Positions 8,178 through 15,446 of a stretch of DNA of 15,446 bases are shown piece by piece. The DNA comes from Larix sibirica (lineage: Eukaryota > Streptophyta > Pinopsida > Pinales > Pinaceae), in contig NWUY0300080029.1 in the NCBI GenBank assembly GCA_004151065.3, forward strand, positions 1 through 15,446. Direction: 5' to 3'. The notes below the pieces were generated by a model that saw only the letters and a list, made by a program, of their open reading frames with translations, had not been told where the DNA came from and did not search any database. The translations under genes and the position numbers were made by a program. Position 1 is the first letter of the stretch. Each line of letters begins with the position of its first letter.

Positions 8178-10673
8178 ATACTAAGACATGGGTAGTGGCA
8201 GGATCAACATGACGATAGGTTGGGGATATAGCACAACCAATAACAATGTAGGAAGGAAAATAAATAAAAGACCACCAGGTGTGAAGGATCGACGAACCTG
8301 ATATGATCGACTAAGTGAATGTGATCGACGAGGACAAACAAACAGACAAGATCCTAGCCGACGAACCACACCAAAGTATAAAGAAATCCTCTTGATCGAA
8401 AAACATCAAGCTGATAAATGGAAGAAACTCAAAATAAACGACGACCAAACTCAACTTATGGAGCAAAAAATTCGCTATGCATTGGAAATAGTGCCAACGA
8501 ATTGTCAATCAAGTGATGGGCATTTAATAGCTTCACCGACTATGTGTTTGCTGCTCTCACCTATCATGATCACTCCAAGGCATGACATCCCCTCTTTAAA
8601 TAAAACACTTGAAGAAAATTGGGAATTATTTTGACAAGAACTCGAGTAGTAGAACTCAGAGTCGACCGAACCTATACTAGAGCACAACCCTACAGTGGAA
8701 CCAGTCAATGAAATGGCACCGACGAAATCAAAAACCACAACCCGAGCCATAGCCACAAAGATCTGACAACTGGAAGAAGCAGACACACCATTAAAATAAA
8801 GATTGCAGAACATCCATAACACAAAAATTGAAGAGAAACAATGGAAACACACATGGAATGAAATAAAAGAATGGGGGGAAGAATTAGATGGAAAATGGCG
8901 AGAAGGAGCACAAAAATTGCAAGCGACCAAGCTATTAACTTATATGAATGCACCCATGCTCAACAACTTTGGCAGACTGAAATATTTAATCGCCCAGTTT
9001 GTTGTTAGTCGATACCACCGAGGAAAATTCTACTTCGAAATCCCTGTCGAAGTCAATGGAGACCTGACTGCAAAAATAACTGGGCTTTCCAACAAAGGAG
9101 ATGTCGTACCCTTGAAACCTAACCCCGCTTTAGTCAAATAATTCACAGGAACCCCAGCAGGAAATAATTCCAGGGGGTTAGTCATTAAACAAATCAAATA
9201 TGAAACCGACAAAATGGTTTCCAAATTTGTGTCGATTGGATTGACTACCACTAGTCAAGGTTCAGACCTTAAACTCGACATGCTTGAAGCCGTACAGAAT
9301 GTTTCACAACAAGGAAAATTATACAAATGGGTCGAGCATTTGGAAGGAATTATCTGGTCTGTCTGTGAAAAGTTCCAAGATGAAAGAGGAATAATTAGGC
9401 TTCCATCCCTGATTATTTGGATAGTTATGCCACACCTCTGACCTACTAGAGACAAGGACTTCACTGCCGACAAAGGACCCCTCATGTATAAATTCGAATC
9501 TTTTACATCACAAGGGTGTCGACTAAGAGCAACAACAACCAATATATGGCTAGAAGCTTGGTTCAAAGAACTAAAAATTAGCACATTCAGATGGTGCATT
9601 CCACAAAATATATGTCGATGTCTACCGCCGACATCACATATCCAATTAGCACTCAACCATACTAGCATATAGTATTTACAAGGAGCAACTGGAGAAGCAG
9701 AGTAACTCGAATTTTATCCAGAATTCGACCAATTATTTACCGAGTTATCTCGACAGTCCAACACAGTTATACCAGTTCCAGAGTAGGCAAGATGAAAAAA
9801 CCAATAAATTGTCAAGCCACTCATGGATGCGGAAGTGTGCTTGTATATTGACAGATTTACACTAAGAAATGATCAAAGCGTCAAAACAAACCCTTTGGAG
9901 ATTACAATGACTCCTCATTAGAATCACCCAACATATCAAAAGACAATACAGAGTCGGTTAACATAGTGTCGGAATATCAACTAACCAAGGAGAACATCCC
10001 CCATGTCGCCGACAAAATTTTCAAATCCAGGCATAACAAAAGACCCAGAATAGTAGGAAAAGGAAAAAGGAATTTAATCTTGTAGGAGTCAACAGAAGAA
10101 AAAAAATCCAAACTATACGACCATGCAACTTAGGTACTCGAGGATGCTACCCATAATAAAATTTCAATTTATGAGCAAATCACTAAAATTCTTGTAGAGG
10201 AGGAAGCCCTACAACCATTGGCCCAATCGACTCAGAGAGTCAAATTCACTGAGCCATCGCATGTCGATCTCACACAAAGCTGACCTCCCATTTCCTCGAA
10301 CATAGTCACTGAACAGCTTGACGTTCCTACTAGGTCGACCGACCAAGAACCCTTACATGCCATAAAATTGGCTAGACAAAATATTGCACAACTCAATCCC
10401 AAAGTCCAAACCAATGCTGAGCTACAAGAATTTATTAACTAATTACCCTCCATCCTACCTAACTGGAAGACTCTACTAGTCAAGAAACTAGTTTTCCTTG
10501 CACCAAGTCAAGAAAATGTCTTACCTCTACCAAAAGTTCACATTCTCAAACAAGCCACTTCACAAGAAGCAGGGCCAGAAATTTTTGCCTATGCTACCAT
10601 GCTCATGGAAAAGAATCCCAATCCTGAAAGTGACATCAGTCACAGAGTATCGACCATCATAGATTCTTCCCCC

Positions 10674-10722
10674 TTACCTCCATCGAATTATGACCTCCCT
10701 TTACCTCCATCGAATTATGACC
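10674..10722 (+). repeat. 27-bp tandem duplication in the Pro-rich region
   Basis: TTACCTCCATCGAATTATGACC occurs at 10674 and again at 10701, a 27-bp (nine-codon) step. It encodes the repeated peptide PLPPSNYD. The step keeps the frame, so it probably arose while the ORF was still functional. Confidence 0.8.
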
Positions 10723-11111
10723 ATGTCGAAACCCATGTACTGACCAATATACATAGCTCACCGACCTGTATCCCACCGAAAACTTCCATCCCAAAAGATC
10801 CACTACTGTCGACCCAACCACCTACTGAAACACCACCTACATTCGACAATCCTGCCTTCACATCTATTCCTATAACCTGTCCATCACTTCCCGATACATC
10901 TGAAACACCTCCACCCCCTCTAGGAGAACTGACTGAAGTACATTCCCCTCCTCATGTCGACTCGACTATTGTGGATTAGACAGAAAATCAACAAGAATAG
11001 CAACAGTCAGATCAGGGAGCAGAAAAGGAATAAGACAAATATAATGAAGATAAGAATAAAGAAAAGGAGCCATAGAAAGATAAGGAAAAAGAAAAGGAAA
11101 TAAAGAAGAAT

Positions 11112-11141
11112 AAAAAGGAGAAGAAAAGAAGGGAGAGAGAG
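11112..11141 (+). repeat. 30-base uninterrupted purine run
   Basis: All 30 bases are A or G, inside a roughly 150-bp A/G-rich stretch that encodes the Lys/Glu/Arg block of the accessory ORF. It is longer than the purine run at the 3' LTR. The basic peptide (KKNKKEKKRRERE) could serve as a nuclear localisation signal. Confidence 0.6.
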
Positions 11142-12631
11142 CAACGGAAGCAGCAACAACGACATTAAAAACTCCAAAGTCAACCTGTCCTTACTGTACA
11201 CTTTGACCAGTTTGGTCACATATCTACATTTAAACCAGCAAAATCCACGGATGTTGAGCTTAACTTACTCTTGTATGTTATCATTGGAGAACAATTGAAA
11301 AGGAAAACATCTGACAAGGACCGTATCAAATCACTATAAGATGAAAAAACCATCTTTTTGGCCAGTTGTGAAGAACTAGTTAAGTGGATCTTACCACCCC
11401 AGCCATCAAGGTAAGTTCAGAATTCACTCGACAAGGCCTATGAACTTTTTGAAATTGTTATGGTTGCCCTTCAAGAAAATTTGACCAAAGACCGACAAGC
11501 ACAGGAACAAGAAAAAACACTTTTGATGAAAAATCAATTCACATCTTTTGTCGATAATCATATCCAGTTATCCCAACACGTCCAAGAAGATGTAACAACC
11601 ACATAAGTATTGAGAAATTGGTATACATATATGGCAAAATATTTTTTGAACTGCAGGATTCCATGGAATAAATCAACAACATCCAACAGCAAATGTAGGG
11701 AGTAGATGAAGCTTTAGTACAAATATTGGAAAGTCAACTTGACATGGAAACTAAGAGGCTAGAAATATTAGAGAAAAAAGAATAACAATGGATATCTCAA
11801 GCAAGATCTGCCTTGCTTAAAGTAGACCAAAGCTTCCCATATCTCCATCGATTGATTTCAACTGCCAACAACCAATTCATCTTCCTCGGAGAAAACATGA
11901 GCAACATATAAGATCGACCAGTTGTAGAAAATATGGAGATCCTCTTGTTAATCACCACTCTCACCATTGACATCCAGAAATCCTTGCCCGCCTGGGAATA
12001 ATTTTAGCACCAACTGACAGTATATACCGAAGCAATCTTTGAAGTCTGTGCTAGCCATCAGTCGACTTCCAGCACCTCTACTTGTTAACAACCATAAGAA
12101 GTACATGAAATATTACTCAGCAGCAAAATTTTGACCTCTCCGATAGTTTATCATTGGATCATCTGATTGTGACATTTCACATGCCAATTGTCATTTGAAT
12201 CCTGATTTGAATATTTTCCACACAAGTTACACTAGCCAGCATTCAACATTGGTTCCGCCAGAATCACCCACACTGCAGATATCATCATTTAAACTACCAC
12301 CATGTCAACATACAGAACACTTCCAAGGCATCGATCTGATTGATACACATATGATTACTCCTTGAAATCCACAGTCACTAAATGTGATATATATGACCAT
12401 CATTCCACCATGCTTTGACAATTGTCGCTTCTCCATCCGTCCCATCCCTGTCAAGTCACCACCTCTCTATCCATTCACAATATATGCTATAAAAGGCTGA
12501 CTATACTCCACCCAACATCACAATGAAACCTTTGGGAATCCATGGCATTATTCTTCGCCACCCATGTTCCTTTCCCCTTTCTATTCTATAAAAAATACTT
12601 CAGTTATATGGGTGTTCTTCATATATTTTTG

Positions 12632-12709
12632 TGATATATGAGCATTTCAACGTTCTCCTCCTGGAAACTCTTCCCCACCCCATGATATATGAGCATTTCA
12701 AGCGTTCTC
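12632..12709 (+). repeat. Direct repeat, 26-27 bp, 51-bp step
   Basis: TGATATATGAGCATTTCAA plus CGTTCTC at 12632-12657 recurs at 12683-12709 with one added G before CGTTCTC. The bases between the copies do not match those after the second copy, so it is not a simple 51-bp tandem unit. Confidence 0.8.
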
Positions 12710-12917
12710 AAAGTCCCAAGACCATGATTTGTTTTTCTATTCCTTGCCACCAATCGTGTCCCCTCTATATCCCCTTCCCATAGCCAACTGATTTGCAAGC
12801 TGGAGCGGACATGGAAATATTAGCAATCCAAGTAACTATTTTCTTGTATGCTTTCTTCTCTAACACAACATGAGCCTACCTTGTCAATCTACCACATGAT
12901 TGCAGAATTCGTCGAAC

Positions 12918-12963
12918 GTTGTTCAGTAACAGACTCAACACACCAATGTTGTTCAGTACCAGA
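12918..12963 (+). repeat. Direct repeat, 16 bp, 30-bp step
   Basis: GTTGTTCAGTAACAGA (12918-12933) and GTTGTTCAGTACCAGA (12948-12963) differ at one base. Confidence 0.7.
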
Positions 12964-13152
12964 TCATGTTGTCGGCGTCTTCTACCTCCATGGGCGTCTT
13001 TCCAGCCATAACTTGACGACCCAATTCCATCCATGGTAGTAGTTCATATCAGTTCAGATCCAACAATTGTCTATACTACATTTTCCCGAAGACACACAAC
13101 AATGAATTTCAACTTACTTTCTGCTCTCTTCAGGATGAAGAAGCGTTTTGTT

Positions 13153-13163
13153 GGTGGGGGAGA
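13153..13163 (+). other. Polypurine tract of the main element
   Basis: GGTGGGGGAGA directly abuts the TGTTGG start of the 3' LTR, as expected for the plus-strand priming site of reverse transcription. The core GGGGGAGA (13156-13163) is continuous purine. Confidence 0.85.
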
Positions 13164-13343
13164 TGTTGGAGGAGCCTAGTCCTCTAAACCGACTAGGACC
13201 TTCGACCAACTACTTGTCGGTTCTGAATTGTCGGCTTGAACTTGTCGGTAGGTTGAATCGACAAGACCATTATATAACTGATTGTAATCTATATAAATAT
13301 AGGCTGGAGATCCAGACAAGATATGAATATATATTTGATCTCT
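13164..13343 (+). repeat. 3' LTR, truncated
   Basis: It starts TGTTGGAGGAGCC and aligns to 577-756 without gaps, 159 of 180 bases identical. Similarity stops abruptly after ATCTCT (13338-13343). The remaining roughly 100 bases of the 5' LTR are not found downstream. The TATA box is at 13290-13303. Inverted repeats CCTAGTC/GACTAGG (13175-13181, 13191-13197) and CTTGTCG/CGACAAG (13241-13247, 13259-13265) are kept. Confidence 0.85.
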
Positions 13344-14007
13344 TTATTGTTGGTCACTATAACTTCCTACTAATTAATAAACAAAGTGCTCAATATAAAT
13401 TGTCAACCCAGGGAAGTCTGGTTATTTCAAAGGTAATCAAGCAAGATATATGCATAAACATTCAGTAACTGTTCAATCAACTAGTAGTTACCCAATCTAC
13501 CTAATTACTAATCCTATGCTCTTCCCACTGATCAATCCAACTTCAAATATTGATTCGACTGCCAAAGATTAAGAAACCTCACAATCCTTCTACTATGTAA
13601 ATTCTGGGAATGACTGATTCAAGAATAAAATAGATAAATTGCTTTTGCAATAATTTAAACCCTAATCATCATCACAATCTGCAATACTCGACCATAAAGG
13701 AAATCAATCTTCTTGTTCTATAAATCCATATGTCATCTACCAGTTTCAGCAGTTCATAGAAAATAAATAAATAATAAAAAAATGTAGCAGTAGAGCACAT
13801 GTGTAACATCAATAATCAAGAACACAATTGGAAATAGAAACTACTCATTATCCAATCAATTGTTTCAGCAAACCAAGAAAATCTATGAATCGAAAATCAT
13901 ACGCTTAATATTCAAATTGTTTCAGCAAACAGAAAGAGAAATCTAATCTCAATTCCACACAAAAAAGAAAAGGAAATAACAGTTAAATAATTAGGAAACT
14001 CTGATAG
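13344..14007. other. Right flank, no gene recognised
   Basis: AT-rich DNA with stops in all frames. The only structure seen is a degenerate duplication: AATTGTTTCAGCAAAC at 13858-13873 and 13915-13930 (57-bp step), each followed about ten bases later by a GAAAATCT or GAAATCT block. Confidence 0.5.
13858..13930 (+). repeat. Direct repeat, 16 bp exact, 57-bp step
   Basis: AATTGTTTCAGCAAAC at 13858-13873 and 13915-13930 is identical, and weaker similarity extends to the right of each copy. It fits an old local duplication in the flank. Confidence 0.75.
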
Positions 14008-14489
14008 AAGGTGGGCCCTTTCCTTCTAAAAGAGATGCCTCTAAACGCTACCGGAGATCAGTACACATTAACTCAAGAAAATGTTGTTGATTTCATTAAT
14101 ATGGTGAAGTTCAATTACAAATCTCTTCCACTCTTGTTACAAACTCTTTTTCAAAATAATCCTAACCTTTTGTTTCCATCCTATCCACCTTTAAAAATTA
14201 CATCAAGGTGAATCAGTTCCTTACAATTCGAGAAGCCATGAAGATCGAATATCTTCAGGCTATTAAGTCAATAACCAAAAATAGAGACAGTTACAATCAT
14301 TATTACATTTGGGATCAAATCTGTTTCATGAACACTCATGCTATTAAAGCTTGAACGGATTCAACGCCCAATGATTTTCAGTTGGCCACGTGGGAGGATA
14401 CTTGGACTACCTTGAAACAATCTAAACCGAAACCCTGGAAAGGTGTAGCTTCTTTCCGAGTGATTCTTCATCCACGTGTATCAGCAAGT
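14008..14489 (+). pseudogene. Gene fragment of unknown function, cut at its 3' side
   Basis: Frame 1 is open from 14008 (ATG at 14035: MPLNATGDQYTLTQENVVDF...) to 14211. Coding character then moves to frame 3 near the A5 run at 14193-14197, continuing NYIKVNQFLTIREAMKIEYL to 14489 with one TGA (14352-14354), where Trp would be one base away. The sequence is rich in Trp, Tyr and Phe (YNHYYIWDQICF, LATWEDTWTTL, PWKGVASFRVIL), unlike random DNA. It ends at TGA 14490-14492, which is also the proposed edge of an inserted LTR. I recognise no domain. It could be a host gene exon or part of another element's ORF. Confidence 0.45.
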
Positions 14490-14497
14490 TGATACAC
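14476..14497. repeat. Perfect 8-bp hairpin at the LTR boundary
   Basis: GTGTATCA (14476-14483) and TGATACAC (14490-14497) pair exactly around the loop GCAAGT. The right arm starts at the proposed end of the minus-strand LTR. Confidence 0.7.
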
Positions 14498-14739
14498 CCG
14501 AATTTCCTGTAGTCTCAAATTACTTTCCTCAATCCATCACAAGTCAGCACAATTAGGAACAAAATTCATAAACACAGGAAAAATTTAGGCATTAATATAA
14601 CAAAGTAATAATAAATTATACCTGCTCAAGTTCATGCTTTTCCTAAGGAAATATAATGACTTGGTTACAATAATAAGGAAAACAGGGAAAAAGGATCTCA
14701 ATGGAAGTGAGCAAAAAGGGTCATTTATGGCACCCAACA
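14490..14739 (-). repeat. LTR-like block of a second retroelement, minus strand
   Basis: Read on the minus strand it starts TGTTGGGTGCC at 14739, directly after a polypurine tract, and would end ...GTGTATCA at 14490, giving a 250-bp TG...CA unit. The start is well supported; the end is chosen because the neighbouring gene fragment stops there. The other LTR would lie beyond the right edge of the window. It shares only the first bases (TGTTGG) with the main element's LTR, so this is a different family. Confidence 0.5.
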
Positions 14740-14748
14740 TCTCCCCCC
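14740..14748 (-). other. Polypurine tract of the second element
   Basis: On the minus strand GGGGGGAGA immediately precedes TGTTGGG. The junction nearly copies the main element's GGGGGAGA before TGTTGGA. Confidence 0.65.
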
Positions 14749-14786
14749 AACTATCCAATTGCATGTCCTCATGCAACAACCTGCAG

Positions 14787-15446
14787 TTAATATGAATCTG
14801 AATCTGAGTCAAAAATTTCCCTATGGAAGTTAGTGAGATTGAAGGAAGATTCAAGCTTATCTCCATGATTTATATACCCTTTGCAAGCAACCAACTCTGC
14901 CGAACACTTCTTCTCTGCATTTTTGGTCAACGTATATATACTCATGTACTCCTTCTCAGGAAACCATATGAGTGTGAATCTAAATCTCAATCCTAACCAT
15001 CTTGGTCCACATGTCTGAATACAATTGACATATTTAGGAACTTGAGATAAAGCATATTTAACATTTTCAAAACAGTAAGGATCTCTTGTTTTCATAAGCT
15101 CAGAAGAAGCTTCCCACTTGTGTTGATTGCCTTCTAATGCATAGGGCTCTTGCTATGAAAAGGTCTTGACACATGTAGATATAACCTCATCCTGAAGTGT
15201 TTTTATCTGTTTAACATTTTGGGGAGAGGAGAGGTATATACTATGTTTTTCAATAATAACAATAGGGGATTCTGGTTCACCTCGGATCCATAGAGTAGAA
15301 TTATCCTCATTCTTTCGAATGGTATGAGAAGCACTCCACCAATTCATCTGATTGGTGATGAAGGAAGTAAATGCCCTTATATGTATATCCCCTACATAAG
15401 GAACAGGATTGAACCAAAGGTCCATGAAGCATGCTTTATCATGTAA
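14787..15446 (-). pseudogene. 3'-terminal ORF of the second element, unknown product
   Basis: One minus-strand frame is open from the window edge (15446) to TAA at 14787-14789, broken only by a TAG at 15153-15155: about 220 codons. The upstream part reads LWFNPVPYVGDIHIRAF and ASHTIRKNEDNSTLWIRGE; the downstream part reads WLGLRFRFTLIWFPEKEYMS and ends in an acidic DSDSDSY tail. The stop lies 38 bases before the purine tract, the usual place for the last ORF of an LTR element. No RT, integrase or zinc-finger motif is in view, so the family cannot be named. It is far better preserved than the main element's ORFs. A host gene on this strand is the alternative, but the purine tract/LTR junction behind it favours a retroelement. 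Confidence 0.5.

Larger units (their letters stand above)
8005..8187 (+). promoter_or_regulatory. Structured spacer between pol and the accessory ORF
   Basis: This 183-bp AT-rich gap holds two strong inverted repeats and a TATA-like box just before the ATG of the accessory ORF. It may control expression of that ORF through a separate promoter or through RNA structure or splicing. This is inferred from position; no splice acceptor with a clear pyrimidine tract is seen. Confidence 0.35.
8188..12088 (+). pseudogene. Long accessory ORF after integrase, unknown function
   Basis: About 1,300 codons in three consecutive frames: frame 1 (8188 to about 9890), frame 3 (about 9895-11600) and frame 2 (about 11640 to TAA 12086-12088), with about thirty in-frame stops. 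The first block (8188-8790) is basic and charged. The central block (8803-9760) looks folded: GRLKYLIAQFVVSRYH, FYFEIPVEVNGDLTAKITGL, WVEHLEGIIWSVCEKFQDE, PSLIIWIVMPHL. It loosely recalls long hypothetical plant ORFs found next to retroelements, by layout only. A Pro/Ser/Thr-rich block (10640-10976), a Lys/Glu block (11010-11160) and a helical coiled-coil-like tail (about 11648-11990, VDEALVQILESQLDMETKRL) follow. No signal peptide or membrane anchor is visible, which argues against an envelope-type protein despite the env-like position. Frame consistency over hundreds of codons supports a real former gene. Confidence 0.6.
12089..13152 (+). other. Noncoding 3' untranslated region of the element
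   Basis: About 1 kb after the accessory ORF stop with no frame of coding character; the short open stretch at 12848-13039 shows no coding features. It contains two direct duplications, at 12632/12683 and 12918/12948. The end joins the polypurine tract. Confidence 0.55.
577..13343 (+). mobile_element. Degenerate Ty3/gypsy LTR retrotransposon with extra ORFs
   Basis: An element of about 12.8 kb bounded by directly repeated LTR sequence starting TGTTGG (577 and 13164). The internal order is leader ORF, gag, protease, reverse transcriptase, RNase H, integrase, accessory ORF, purine tract, 3' LTR. Protease-RT-RNase H-integrase is the Ty3/gypsy order; copia has integrase before RT. I see no chromodomain after the GPY/F module and no second RNase H, so it does not look like a plant chromovirus or a typical Ogre/Tat element; the lineage is left open. 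The LTR copies differ at 21 of 180 aligned positions without gaps, so the insertion is old. Every ORF carries stops and shifts. Length and the 3.9-kb ORF after integrase are unusual for plant gypsy elements. Confidence 0.9.

Noticed and set aside
7990-8187. Chromodomain after the GPY/F module
   Set aside because: Pol ends within about 100 bases after GPY/F and no aromatic-cage pattern is seen.
8505-8953. Overlapping minus-strand ORFs with hydrophobic stretches (candidate envelope)
   Set aside because: They are antisense to the accessory ORF, in two frames at once, with no signal peptide or cysteine pattern, and lie opposite to a better-supported gene.
11007-11219. Minus-strand ORF rich in Leu/Phe/Ile that resembles a membrane protein
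   Set aside because: It is the antisense of the Lys/Glu-rich purine stretch of the accessory ORF; purine-rich coding always gives Leu/Phe-rich antisense.
13360-13367. CTTCC as the right copy of the target duplication ATTCC
   Set aside because: The base before it does not give an LTR ending in CA and the match is only four of five, so chance is likely.
1-15446. CRISPR array, tRNA or rRNA genes
   Set aside because: There is no regularly spaced repeat series, no clover-leaf with conserved box sequences, and no rRNA-like blocks.

Overview
This is plant nuclear DNA dominated by one old, decayed LTR retrotransposon of the Ty3/gypsy type. The evidence is the domain order gag, protease, reverse transcriptase, RNase H, integrase; the plant-style LTRs starting TGTTGG; the GGGGGAGA purine tract directly before the 3' LTR; the AT-rich, CpG-poor composition; and the many frameshifts and stop codons. 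The style of the integrase and gag, and the very long degenerate element, would suit a seed plant with a large genome, possibly a gymnosperm. That is an impression, not a proof. No intact host gene, rRNA, tRNA or CRISPR was found.

Layout: 1-576 is featureless left flank. The 5' LTR starts at 577 with TGTTGG and runs to about 860, with a TATA box at 703-716. A leader ORF of unknown function follows (954-1515, one frameshift). Gag runs from about 1600/1761 to 3490 and carries four zinc-knuckle-like motifs. Next come the aspartic protease (about 3494-4100), a degraded linker, reverse transcriptase (about 5310-6150, YFDD box), RNase H (to about 6670) and integrase with HHCC finger, D,D35E core and GPY/F module (6829-8004). 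A 183-bp gap (8005-8187) with two strong hairpins and a TATA-like box separates pol from a very long broken accessory ORF (8188-12088, about 1,300 codons). After about 1 kb of noncoding DNA with short duplications come the purine tract and a 3' LTR that matches the 5' LTR for only 180 bp (13164-13343, 88% identical).

The right flank holds a plus-strand gene fragment of unknown function (about 14008-14489). It stops exactly where a second LTR element, in the opposite orientation, appears to begin. That element shows an LTR-like block (about 14490-14739), a purine tract (14740-14748) and the end of a minus-strand ORF (14787-15446, open at the window edge). The order of events may be: gene fragment, insertion of the minus-strand element, and separately the large element to the left.

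How the parts worked together: gag-pol is a standard self-copying retroelement set. The unusual parts are the leader ORF, the four-knuckle nucleocapsid, the long non-membrane accessory ORF after integrase, and the structured spacer in front of it. All coding parts are inactive here.
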